NCBI RefSeq assembly: GCF_022201045.2 | Contig: NC_068561.1 | Span: forward strand, 22,326,501 to 22,390,500 | Reading direction: 5' to 3' | Origin: Citrus sinensis | Taxonomy: Eukaryota > Streptophyta > Magnoliopsida > Sapindales > Rutaceae | Length of the DNA stretch: 64,000 bases | Shown: one piece after another, positions 22,805 through 32,353 of the stretch | How positions within the stretch are numbered: the first letter of the stretch is position 1 | How the letters are laid out: every line of letters starts with the position of its first letter | Notes under the pieces: generated by a model | Told to the model about the DNA's origin: nothing | Seen by the model: the letters and a program-made list of their open reading frames with translations, nothing else | The model's database searches: none | Position numbers and translations under genes: made by a program

Positions 22805-23789
22805 TGTTTGAGGAATTAAATAGAGCGACCATAATCTCCTCCAAGTGAAAGTGAGCAAATGGTTGAGCAGGTCACCTTGACTAGGTGGTATGAGCTTGAG
22901 CAGATCACCTCGACCAGGTACAATGAGGTTGAGCAGATCGCCTTGACCAGGTGGTGTGAGCTTGAGCAGATGACCATGTGGTATGAGCTTGAGCAAATCA
23001 CCTCGACCAGGTGCTATGAGCTTGAGTAGATCACATCGACCAGGTGCTATGAGATAGAGCAGATCACCTCGACCAGGTGCTATGAGCTTGAGCAAATCAC
23101 ATCGACCAGGTGCTATGAGGTGGAGCAGACCACCTCGACCAGGTGCTATGAGCTCGAGCAAATCACCTTGACCAGGTGCTATGAGCTCGAGCAGATCACC
23201 TCGACCAGGTGGTCTAAACTTGAGCAGATCACCTCGACCAGGTGATGACCAGGAATAAAGACTCAGTTAAAATAAACCACCACAAAGCTCTTCCAAAAAA
23301 GCAGGGCACGAATTTGATCAATTAATGGTTATTGTCACGATCTAAGGTCGTGGGTGTGAGGTGTTTTATAAAGACCCCGAGAAAACCACGCGGAGAGGGA
23401 GGGCTCTTTTTCCCTTGATCTGACTGAGAAATTCTTTCTGGAGACTCTACTTTACTTTTCTGCAAATTATTCAAAAAGCTTTCAGTTTTAAGGCAATGTT
23501 TATCAAGCCATATGAGAAATGGCATATTTGGTTTTTCCTTTAAATCCCATTACTGACTTGAGCGTCGGAGGGTTTAAGCGGGAAAAACTTCCAGCACCTC
23601 TGACCATTCTCTGTAATTTCAGGTACTTATTGATCGTCAGCTTGAAGATTATATGCTCATGAATGTTCTGCTCATAGTTAGAGAATATTCTTGGAGATCA
23701 ACCAACAGCTTCCCACCAACAAATTTAATGCTGATGCAGGGATCTGAAACTGAGTCACTAACCAATTGGTTCAGATTTCGGCATCAACA
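22805..23789. mobile_element. Solo LTR (985 bp) with 5-bp target duplication GTCAC
   Basis: The element starts TGTTTGAGG and ends ATCAACA, has TG...CA ends and is flanked by GTCAC (22800-22804 and 23790-23794). F-box copies B and C hold the uninterrupted sequence AAAGTCACTATTG. It carries a TATA-like TTTATAAAG near 23365 and a stretch (GACTTGAGCGTCGGAGGG at about 23555) of the type seen in plant LTR R/U5 regions. Its left third is a 33-bp minisatellite. No internal retrotransposon genes remain. Confidence 0.88.
22865..23250 (+). repeat. 33-bp minisatellite, about 12 units
   Basis: The unit is roughly GAGCAGATCACCTCGACCAG followed by GTGCTATGAGCTT. One unit is 6 bp short (near 22970). The period is a multiple of three and the unit has no stop, so several frames stay open on both strands, e.g. 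an 11-residue LIAPGRGDLLK repeat on the minus strand. It lies inside the solo LTR. Confidence 0.92.
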
Positions 23790-24279
23790 GTCACTATTGT
23801 TGACAATGCCTAATGGCCTTACAATTCTTTCCTCTGGCACAATCGAGTATTGTTTAGTCCAAGACTCCACCATGCCATACTCCCTCATCACCCAAATGTA
23901 ACAGCCCTCGATTAGTCTAAGATTGCTGATGCTGCAAACAATCAGGGCAAGTGATTCTCTTAACACGGCCACAGAAACTTGAGGGCTTTCTCCTTAGCCA
24001 TCTTCATGATACATTGGAAGCATTATCTCTCCAAACTTCTCAGAATCAAAATCAAACAACATGACAACATTTGCAGAGGATTCTTCTCCGGTCTTAGAGG
24101 CAAACCAATGGACAGCTCCATTGAGAAATGCTGATGAAAATTTATCATTTGCATAGTATCCATCATTATTTCCAATTGTTCTCCATGAATTCGTTGCTAG
24201 TGAATATACCTCAACTCTTGGTGGTTTTTTTTCAACATATAATGGCATATAAACATCTCCAAAATACATTATCCTTACA

Positions 24280-26001
24280 TTATTTGAGGATGATTATTTG
24301 GAAAATGGATTAATTTGAGGATTATTATTATTTTTTTTTTTTGGAAATGGATTATTTTGCTGATGATGATGAATCTGATTATGATGATTATTATTTTTGA
24401 AATGGATTATTATTTTGCTAATGATGATCTTTTATTTTGATTATTATTAATTTTATTATTATTATTAATGATAAATTATAATTAATTAATACACTAAGAA
24501 CATATGAATATAATTAATCAATATATTAACAATAATTAATAATAATAATAATAATAACAATTAACAATATTATTATTATGATAAAAAAAGAAATATAATT
24601 AATTAATATAACAACAACAACAATGATAATAATAGTTATTATTATAATTAATTAAGGGTACTTTAATAATTTAAAACAATTCAACTCATTCCGATTATGA
24701 TTTTTACAGCTTAAGTAAATAATTTATTCTAATTGTCATTCCCTATTCCGATTCAAGTTTATTCCGATTCTAGGCCATTCCGATTACTGACAAATAAACG
24801 CAGTATTTATTGCTAACAAGTGGCATAATTAAAGAGGAATTAAAATATTTATATCATCTTATAGTTATCGTTTCAGTTTTGATTTTAAATGATTAGGAAA
24901 TAGATGACTGGATACTTAAAGAAGAGTTAGAACATTTTTATTTTATGTATAGTACTTGAAATTTCTCTACTGACTGTATCTTCAACTTGTTCATGTGCAT
25001 ATAGCACTACCGCTGGTAGAAACTATATATGACTAAAGCTGGGCTTTAGTTTACTTGAAACGTTAGGAAACTAAATGTTTAAATTTATATTTAAAAAAAA
25101 TTGATGCAAGGTTTAAAAGGTTAAACATTACCTCAAATGCATAGGTTTTAATATTTTTCTGAGTGTCACGCGCATAAGTCATAACCATGCGCATTAACTG
25201 TCACTACCGCAAAAGTTGCTGCCACAGAAGATACTAGAATCTTTGACGCAAAATTAATCACTTCAATCTTAAATATAGCTGAGCCGATGATACATATACC
25301 TCATCAAATACTGAGGTGGATTTAAAATATCATGGACATACTGCAATTTATGTGAGATATGAACTTAACATAATACATGGGAGTTTGAACATGGGACCAT
25401 ACCAAACGTGTGGGGAAATATAAAACATCTGGCGATAAAAGGGGCCTTAATTTAGGGACTAACAAGATAATCTTTAAATGGTATAAAATTAATCCGTGCA
25501 AAATAATTTGCAAATGCCATCACCAACTGTTTGGATGTGATTGTGGGATGAGATCTTGTCATTAGCGAAGACTTGTACAAGTCGTCAGCAGAAAGGGCAG
25601 AAGTTGTTTTCAATTTTCAATGCCTTATTTTGTCGTCCTTTCTCTGTTTTTAAACCTTTCCAACTTGACTTTTGAACAAGTGGAAGCCGTGTTTTTTTTT
25701 TTTGCCCTTTTCCTTCCTCCTCTACTAATAACCAAACAAAACAGTTACTAACAGTTTGAACAGCATTTTCGTTTCTACAAATTTAAAATTACCCTGAAAA
25801 TTTTGATACTGAATGCATGCATGCATTCGGAAATACATAACAACTGAATTTAATTAGTTCAGATTGGAAAATATCATTCAAAAATATAATTAGATAAAAC
25901 TTAATATTTATTCTACTTCACCTGTTCACCATTCACAATGTTTATATAACAAGTGGTTCGATGTCTTGGATTTAGAAAGCAAGCAATATTTCATGATCCC
26001 A
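24280..26001. other. AT-rich spacer, F-box relic A to receptor B
   Basis: 24280-24680 is rich in TTA/AAT/AAC trinucleotide runs. From about 25195 it is the 3' flank of receptor B. No gene seen. The same block recurs at 34860-36530. Confidence 0.7.
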
Positions 26002-28506
26002 TCATCTCCCTTGTGGGTCAATGATCTCAGAGAAGGCATCTCTACAGAGGGATCCGCTCTCAGAACATTTATTATTTGAAAGACCCGCCTCATGACCAAA
26101 CTTTTCACTCTCCTCTGCGCTCTCCTGTAGCTGAAATGCAAACTCTAGACCACGAACCACATCACTCATGGATGGCCTTTGGGCTCCATCATCATTCAAG
26201 CAGCTAATTGCGACCTCAGCAAATTTGTTCAAGCTTTCAGTTGTTATCTTACCTTTCAAAAGCGAATCAACAATCTCATCAATGGCTCCATTGCGATAAC
26301 ATTGTTCACCCCAAACAGCTAAACTCACTTGATTCCTGTCCATTGTCCGAATAATAGGTGGTCGAGCGCACAATGCTTCCAATAACACGACGCCAAATGA
26401 GTAGACGTCGGATTTTTCTGTTAGCTGCTGAAGTCGATAATACTCAGGATCTAAGTACCCGATGCTCCCCTTCACCATAGTACTGACATGAGTTTTGGAC
26501 ATGGAATTGGGTCCAAATTTGGACAGTCCAAAATCAGAAACCTTGGCCACCCATTTCTCATCCAACAAGATATTCGTTGTCTTCACATCCCGATGAATGA
26601 TAACTTGCTTCGCCCCAGTATGCAGATACTGCAGCCCACGAGCCGCGCCTATGCAAATGCCAAGCCGTTGACTCCATGGAAGAGGAGGATTATTGCTGTC
26701 ATAGAGATGATCCCGTAGCGTCCCACGAGCCATGAAATCGTACACAAGAATCATCTCCCCGTCATCATTGCAGTAACCAATGAGAGTGACCAAATGAATG
26801 TGTATTAGTTGGGAGAGCATCTCTATCTCTGTCTGGAATTCCAGGGCACCCTGTTGTGACCCTGGAATCAGCCGTTTGATCGCAACAGGAGTGGCGCCAC
26901 CGTTGATGTACCCTTTGTATACATTACCAAACCCTCCAACTCCAATAATGAGACCAGTATCGAAGTTGTTTGTAGCTGCTTTGATTTCGGATAGTGAAAA
27001 GTGAGTACAGAGATCGGACGTTAGACAAGAGCCATGAGACTTCGCTGACTTTGTCTTAGAAGTAGAAAACCGTCTCCAGAAAAAAATTAAAAGAGAAATT
27101 GCAACAAAACCTGACACAAGTCCACCAACGATGGGAATTGTAGTTGCGCTCTTACTATTGGATTTCCTTGATTGTGAGCTTCGCATTTGCTGTGGCACAG
27201 TGGAAGGTTCGTTATTCCGAGTTTCGCTGATCAGAGGTTCAGGATTTGATCCGGCAAGATTTCCATTTTTGTCCACTTTAAAAATTTCAATCCCGTTCAA
27301 GAAAGAAGAATAATTGGTCCTCCGTCGGGGAGCAGGGTGTAGTGCAACAGAGAGATTCTGCTTCTTTTCATTTCCTTTTGCTCCAATCATCACTGCATAG
27401 TCTCTGTAGATGGGAACGCCATTTTCTCCACCCCAATATATGATGTCTGCTTGAGCTTCTGCAGTTAGATTAGCTACGTAGATCTGGAACACTCTGTCGC
27501 GGGGCTTTGTTACCTCTTGCTGAAACTCGCAAAAATGAAGCCTGAGAAAATATGTGAACCGAGAATCCACTTGAAACTCCCAAGTGAGACTATACTTCTC
27601 GTTTTTTATCATATCATTCCCTATTGACCTGCCGCTTTTGTAGACAACAGCCGGAGCAGAGTAATTATATATTCTGCCAAATTTGAGGACAACACTAATG
27701 TTAAACGCAAGAGCACTGGTTCTGGCATCTGTCAAGTAGTCGTCATCCGTACTCCAGGTTCGAAACATGCCCGTGTCTTCCAGCGGTGAAATCGGATTCC
27801 CACCAACATTTATTCGGTATAACGTCTCGAGGGCAGTGCTGTTTATGATTCTGTATTGGTTACCCTGGCCAACAAACACGAAACCTGGGCCATTGGCGGC
27901 TGTGTAATAAAGATTCGGTGGCATGGATACTATTTCAATTCCGTTGATGAAAGCATATGAATCTTTGTAATCTGGACTTGCCATGAGCGTTATGTTCAAG
28001 AACCTCTGACCTTCTTCGACGTTAATGCAAAATTCTTTGAAAAACAAATCCTTGCCCAAAGCATCGGCTGTGAGTGAAGCACTGAAGTTGCTAAGAAGGG
28101 TAAAAGAACCGGCTTTAACGGAGAAGAAAGCTTTAGAACTGTTAAAACCTGAATATGAGGTTGAATAGAAATACAGACGGATGAATTTTTGACCCGCGGT
28201 GAGGTTGAATGTGTAGGTGAACTGCGACTGAGAAAGCCGTACTGCTGAATACGGGGGCTGCTGAGGAGCGGTGAAGGTTCTTGATGCCTCATTTTCCGGC
28301 TCCGAGGGCGAGTATTCAGAGTTTATATCTCCAATCCAGGTTCGGTAATCTAGAGTACCGGAGGAGCCAGTCGAGCCACAGGCAAGAAATATGCTCTCTG
28401 TGGGTTTGTAAAGAGTGACTGAGTCATCGGAGAAGGCGAAAGCCATGGGGTGGATGAAGAATAAGATGTAAAACGGGGTGAGATAACTGCTGCCAGTGTC
28501 CTCCAT
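26002..28506 (-). CDS. CrRLK1L receptor-like kinase (FERONIA/MEDOS-like), copy B
   Basis: Intact 834-aa receptor kinase in a single exon, as usual for this family. The signal peptide (FYILFFIHPMAFAF) is at 1-25. The malectin-like ectodomain covers about 30-420 and has many N-x-S/T glycosylation sites. The transmembrane helix (IVGGLVSGFVAISLLIFFW) is near 457-480. The kinase follows with GVGGFGNVYKG (about 520), VAIKR (about 540), HRDVKTTN (about 637) and DFGLSKFG (about 657), so all catalytic residues are present. The family senses cell-wall integrity and binds RALF peptides in known members; the ligand of this copy is unknown. The ectodomain is nearly identical to copy A and clearly different from copy C. 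Confidence 0.93.
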   Translation of the reverse strand: MEDTGSSYLTPFYILFFIHPMAFAFSDDSVTLYKPTESIFLACGSTGSSGTLDYRTWIGDINSEYSPSEPENEASRTFTAPQQPPYSAVRLSQSQFTYTFNLTAGQKFIRLYFYSTSYSGFNSSKAFFSVKAGSFTLLSNFSASLTADALGKDLFFKEFCINVEEGQRFLNITLMASPDYKDSYAFINGIEIVSMPPNLYYTAANGPGFVFVGQGNQYRIINSTALETLYRINVGGNPISPLEDTGMFRTWSTDDDYLTDARTSALAFNISVVLKFGRIYNYSAPAVVYKSGRSIGNDMIKNEKYSLTWEFQVDSRFTYFLRLHFCEFQQEVTKPRDRVFQIYVANLTAEAQADIIYWGGENGVPIYRDYAVMIGAKGNEKKQNLSVALHPAPRRRTNYSSFLNGIEIFKVDKNGNLAGSNPEPLISETRNNEPSTVPQQMRSSQSRKSNSKSATTIPIVGGLVSGFVAISLLIFFWRRFSTSKTKSAKSHGSCLTSDLCTHFSLSEIKAATNNFDTGLIIGVGGFGNVYKGYINGGATPVAIKRLIPGSQQGALEFQTEIEMLSQLIHIHLVTLIGYCNDDGEMILVYDFMARGTLRDHLYDSNNPPLPWSQRLGICIGAARGLQYLHTGAKQVIIHRDVKTTNILLDEKWVAKVSDFGLSKFGPNSMSKTHVSTMVKGSIGYLDPEYYRLQQLTEKSDVYSFGVVLLEALCARPPIIRTMDRNQVSLAVWGEQCYRNGAIDEIVDSLLKGKITTESLNKFAEVAISCLNDDGAQRPSMSDVVRGLEFAFQLQESAEESEKFGHEAGLSNNKCSESGSLCRDAFSEIIDPQGR

Positions 28507-28755
28507 GATGGTTACTGAGATCTAGCAGGCTACAACATTTGCAGATTTTACTGAAAACCATGGTCTAAACGCATGAGTAAAATGCGTCAATGCTCAGCCG
28601 CCCTTAAACGAAAGGTAGAAGTTGGTCGGTCTTGATCTTTGGCAATTGGCAATTTGGCATCACTCATAAAAGAATTTTATTTTATTTTTAATCACAATGA
28701 CAACGACATTTGAAATACCAATACGTATTAGGGAGCTATTACATTAATTTATTAA

Positions 28756-29023
28756 GGGTGTGTTTAAAATTGAGGTGATGTGTCTTTTAAACTAAAGATG
28801 TAGAAAAAAATTGTAAATATGAAATTAAAATTTGTAATATATAGTAAATGTAAAATTTAAATAATAATTTTGATAAAATTATTAAGGATGTAATAAATTT
28901 TTTATTATACAAGAGAAAAATTATATCAACATAGCTTCTAAGTTACAACAGTTAGTGTTTATTAAACACTTTAATACTTTAACTTTTAAATTACAATTGT
29001 CCAACTTCAATTCCAAACGCACC
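28756..29023. mobile_element. MITE in unit B, PIF/Harbinger-like (268 bp)
   Basis: The left end is GGGTGTGTTTAAAATTGAGG. The complement of the right end is GGTGCGTTTGGAATTGAAG. It is flanked by TTAA or TAA on both sides. Unit A has the empty site ATCAATTTATTAAGCCAAAG. The GGGTGTGTTTGG-like end and TA-rich 3-4-bp duplication fit Tourist-type elements. Confidence 0.8.
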
Positions 29024-29130
29024 TTAAGTCAAATGTTACAATATATTATGACCATATAATTTTTTAATTACACTTTCATTTTTAAACGTATACCTCTTAA
29101 AATTCTAGAATGGAATGTTAGTTTAAGAAT

Positions 29131-29950
29131 GGGTTATTTTTAACCAGTACCCAAATGTTTCAACATTTTTTTATCGTACACCCACTTGTTTTGACAACTA
29201 TCACCACGCACCCAAAACGTTAAAATTCTATGCTAGTTTAACGATCAAAAGGGTAAAACAAGAAATGCAAGTATGTAAGAACTAAAATAATAAAAATTAT
29301 ATTCATTTCCTTCTCCGTTTTCCTTTCCTTTTTAATTTTCTTCTCCATTTCAAACGTAAAACAAAAACAATGCAAGGGTAATTTGTTGTTGCCGAAATCC
29401 GATGACCGGCAACAAGGGTTGTTCGCCTTTGTTCTCCTTTGCCCTCTTAAGTTTCACAAGCTGCAGCGTGGTCGCCGCAAGCGCAAGCAATTTGGTGGCG
29501 AAAATAGGTGGCGCACAAGAGTCGTGAGATGCTGGTAACGGCATCTTTATTTGTTTTGTGGTTATTTATTTGGTATAATAAGTATATTGAAGTATAATCT
29601 CTACTATAAATTTGCTTTGTCCTCACTTGAAAATAAGATTTATATGGAGATATTGAATTAAATAAAATTATAAGCAAATGGTTTATTTGTTTATTGTTTA
29701 GTTTTGTTATATTATACTCTTAGATTTGTATTTTTATTGTAAATTTTGTAAATTAGAATGGGTAATTTTGTATCTGCACAACCAAATCTATTCAATTTAA
29801 AGGTATTTTAGTGTTTTCAATATATAATAGCTTATGCCGTTTTACTTAACGGTAAAAAGTAACGGAATGGATGTGCAGTAATACTTATCAAAACAATTGG
29901 GTGCACGGTAAAATATGTTGAAACATTTGGGTACTAGTTAAAAATAACCC
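29131..29950. mobile_element. Mutator-like non-autonomous element (820 bp)
   Basis: Long terminal inverted repeats begin GGGTTATTTTTAACCAGTAC and stay matched for about 95 bp. They are flanked by an exact 9-bp duplication TTTAAGAAT (29122-29130 and 29951-29959), the Mutator signature. Unit A holds one TTTAAGAA at the empty site (21980-21988). No transposase is present. The centre (about 29350-29560) is richer in G and C than the arms and may be captured host sequence. Confidence 0.92.
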
Positions 29951-29992
29951 TTTAAGAATTGATGTGAATACAAACTTTATTTACTTTTTGAA

Positions 29993-30008
29993 GGGGGGGG
30001 GGGGGGGG
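29993..30008 (+). repeat. Poly-G tract
   Basis: A run of about 16 G at a place where unit A has GGGGGAAAAAAA. The length is uncertain. Confidence 0.75.
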
Positions 30009-30161
30009 CAAACAGAGGTTATGATAGACATCAAGATCGATATAATCCATCACAGTATACTTATAAGCAAACAATTAACATCTTATGACCATGATCAGGA
30101 GTGTATAGTAGTTCATAAGGATACTTTCATAGTGACTGTACCTTGCCTCCAGTAACTGTGC

Positions 30162-30269
30162 TCACAATAGACTAGAGTTATAATTGGAACACTCCTCCTG
30201 CTCTCTCCCCTCTCTATTTACCTCCTTCAGCTCTTTGAGCTCACCCTTGACTGCCATAGTTGGCTCCAT
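30162..30269 (-). CDS. Small unrecognised ORF, copy B (35 aa)
   Basis: Same length and nearly the same sequence as 22195-22302 (MEPTMAVKGELKELKEVNRE), with one visible change near the end (NSSLL for NPSLL). It is open in both copies, but it is short and may be only a relic. Confidence 0.3.
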   Translation of the reverse strand: MEPTMAVKGELKELKEVNREGREQEECSNYNSSLL

Positions 30270-31129
30270 GACAGATGCTCCGCACAATTCAGTTTATAGT
30301 CTAATTAACTTTCTTTAAGTTGAATCTCAGAAACTTAAGATCTGAAAGAACCTCACTGCACAGTGAACAAAAATATATTTTAAAAAAACTAATTAAATTA
30401 TTAACCAAACTTTAGTTAAAAAAAAAAATTAACAATCCCGCAAAAATAATCTCAATTGAGAGTAGTCATCAAATAACACTTCAACTAGAGTCTATAGAAG
30501 TAGAAAAGTAAAATAACGATGTTAGGAGCTAGTGATTAGTGAGGATAATAATAATATTTTTAGATTAATGATAAATAAAAATAATGTTAAATAAAATGAA
30601 AAAAATAATAAGAAGAACCAATGTATAGTTATACTTGACTGTAATTCAAAAAACAAATTGTATACTTGACCGTTGGGACCCCTATGGTTACATCTTACCG
30701 GCGCGAAACTCTTGACCTCAACGGCCTGTTATTGTGCATTGATTCAGGATGGTAACTCAATTTCATTTACGGATTTACCCTTAAGAAAATAAAAAAACAG
30801 ATTATTAAATGCAGAGTGGGCCCTCTCCAACTTTCTTTGTATTAATAATAGCCGTAATAAAAATACTCATTACAGAATTTTTTTCTGGGGAAAAAAAAAG
30901 ACAACGCCTTGGCCCAGCTAAAGAGTAAGGTTCAGCGCCAAAATATTTATTTATCGACCTGGTTGCATAATAAGTACATGAGTTGATTTAGGGAGGATGT
31001 TTCCTTTTAATAAAAGGAAACAAAATCAAATTAAACAGGGCATCGTTTAGGAAACCCTTCTCTATTTATACATATACTGTCCTAATCGTCTGGTGCTCAT
31101 TATCTCACAGAATATAATCGTCCATTACC

Positions 31130-32353
31130 ATGATGCAAGAAAGAAGCCGCATTCTTCCAGTGGGGTGCAAATTCTTACCCTCTGAGGAGCAACTTGTTCA
31201 TTACTATCTTTTCAACAAGATTTCTGGAATCCCCACTCCCTTTGTTGAATATTTTGTGAAAGATGTAGATCTTTACGATTATGAAGAACCCTGGGATATT
31301 TGGAAACAGTTCGGAGGACCCAATTTAGAAGATGGTGAGGATCTTTACTTTTTCACTAACTTAAAGAAGAAGAGCATTAATGGTTCAAGAATTAATCGCA
31401 AGGTTGGTTCTGGTGCATGGCAAGGGGAAGATGCCGGCGAGCTAGTCCTGTCCCGCAACTCCAATCGCCCAATTGGTTCAAAGAAAATATTTCGATATGA
31501 GAACGACAACTTTCCACACAACCGTTGCTGGATTATGCATGAATACACTCTGAACGCTTCACTGTTGCCTCAGAACCATCATTCCAGCAGTGACTGTGTT
31601 CTCTGTCGACTTAGGAAGAATGGTGGTCAGTCAGTGGGGATCAAGGATTCAAGGAAAAAGATAAAGAATGATAAACAAGTTCAAGACAATGATCATCAGC
31701 CAGCGGGGAAGTCAAATTCAAGGAAAAGGGTAAAGTTTGAACACCAAGTTAATGACAATGATCAGCCTGATGAGCCTTTTGTTGAGAATCACCAGAATCA
31801 GTATGTGCAAGAAAATCAATCGCAGCCCCTGAATGAACGAAGTCCTCATAAACTGCTTGAGTCCTCTGTTAAGAATAACCCGGAAGAAAAACCACCAGTA
31901 CCCAGGACTAAACAGACTCTTCTTGAACAAATTGAGCATTTAGCTGAGAATGGATATCCATCTACTTTTGAGGAGAATCAACAACAGCCCATGACTGAGC
32001 CAAATCTTCATAATCAGCTTGAGCTTTCTCAGAATCACCCGTTGATGGAACAAACTCCATCTTACCTTCTCAAGGGCCAAGAGGAAAATCATCAACTGGC
32101 CGTGACTGAACAGAATCCTCATCATCTTGAGCTTTCCGACAATCACCAGAATATGAATCACACCTCGTCATCTAACCTCGAAGAAAACCAACTTCCAGCA
32201 ACTGAACAGTCGCATGATGATGCTATCTACTCTGAGCTTACTGATATTAATTCTTGGGTCGTTCATCAGCTTACCCGTATTGACGATGCTACCTACCCGC
32301 ATCTTGCTGATGATAAGTTTTTGGTTTCTAATGAGCTTGTGTATACGGATTGA
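31130..32353 (+). CDS. NAC-domain transcription factor, copy 1 (407 aa, intronless)
   Basis: Plant NAC-family DNA-binding protein in one exon. Subdomain A is divergent: LPVGCKFLPSEEQLVHYYLF instead of the usual LPPGFRFHPTDEELV. Later blocks fit the fold: VDLYDYEEPWDIW, DLYFFTNLKKK, RKVGSGAWQGED, IGSKKIFRYE, CWIMHEYTL and CVLCRLRK. The NAC domain covers about 1-165. It is followed by a basic stretch (SRKRVKFEHQ) and a Q/N/E-rich tail with imperfect repeats of a TEQNPHHLELS type. The end is acidic. Most NAC genes have introns inside the domain; this one has none. A TATA-like element lies about 60 bp upstream. It is divergent from receptor B. Confidence 0.9.
   Translation: MMQERSRILPVGCKFLPSEEQLVHYYLFNKISGIPTPFVEYFVKDVDLYDYEEPWDIWKQFGGPNLEDGEDLYFFTNLKKKSINGSRINRKVGSGAWQGEDAGELVLSRNSNRPIGSKKIFRYENDNFPHNRCWIMHEYTLNASLLPQNHHSSSDCVLCRLRKNGGQSVGIKDSRKKIKNDKQVQDNDHQPAGKSNSRKRVKFEHQVNDNDQPDEPFVENHQNQYVQENQSQPLNERSPHKLLESSVKNNPEEKPPVPRTKQTLLEQIEHLAENGYPSTFEENQQQPMTEPNLHNQLELSQNHPLMEQTPSYLLKGQEENHQLAVTEQNPHHLELSDNHQNMNHTSSSNLEENQLPATEQSHDDAIYSELTDINSWVVHQLTRIDDATYPHLADDKFLVSNELVYTD

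Larger units (their letters stand above)
22560..24279 (-). pseudogene. F-box protein relic, copy A, split by a solo LTR
   Basis: C-terminal F-box-associated (FBA-type) part of a CPR1/CPR30-like F-box protein. Recognisable text includes MYFGDVYMPLYVEKKPPRVE, VYSLATNSWRTIGNN and VMLFDFDSEKFGEIMLPMYH. The N-terminal F-box is absent: sequence diverges from copy C at 24279. The frame is ended by a TAA after HEDG (copies B and C have GAA there). A 985-bp solo LTR (22805-23789) splits the rest. The sites shared by copies B and C (one-base deletion at the FASK codons) are not present here, so this copy is older in that respect. Confidence 0.85.
28507..31129. other. Spacer receptor B to NAC 1, with two insertions
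   Basis: Divergent promoter region between receptor B (-) and the NAC gene (+). Compared with unit A it carries two transposons (28756-29023 and 29131-29950). A TATA-like CTATTTATACAT lies at about 31062-31073, some 60 bp before the NAC start. Confidence 0.7.

Noticed and set aside
22787-23161. Open frame of 124 codons with LIAPGRGDLL repeats
   Set aside because: It is the translation of a 33-bp minisatellite inside a solo LTR; the unit length is a multiple of three so frames stay open by chance.
22865-23250. CRISPR-like array
   Set aside because: Units are contiguous with no unique spacers, and this is a plant genome.
23322-23525. 67-codon minus-strand open frame in the solo LTR
   Set aside because: Lies inside the LTR with no retroviral motif; treated as part of the LTR.
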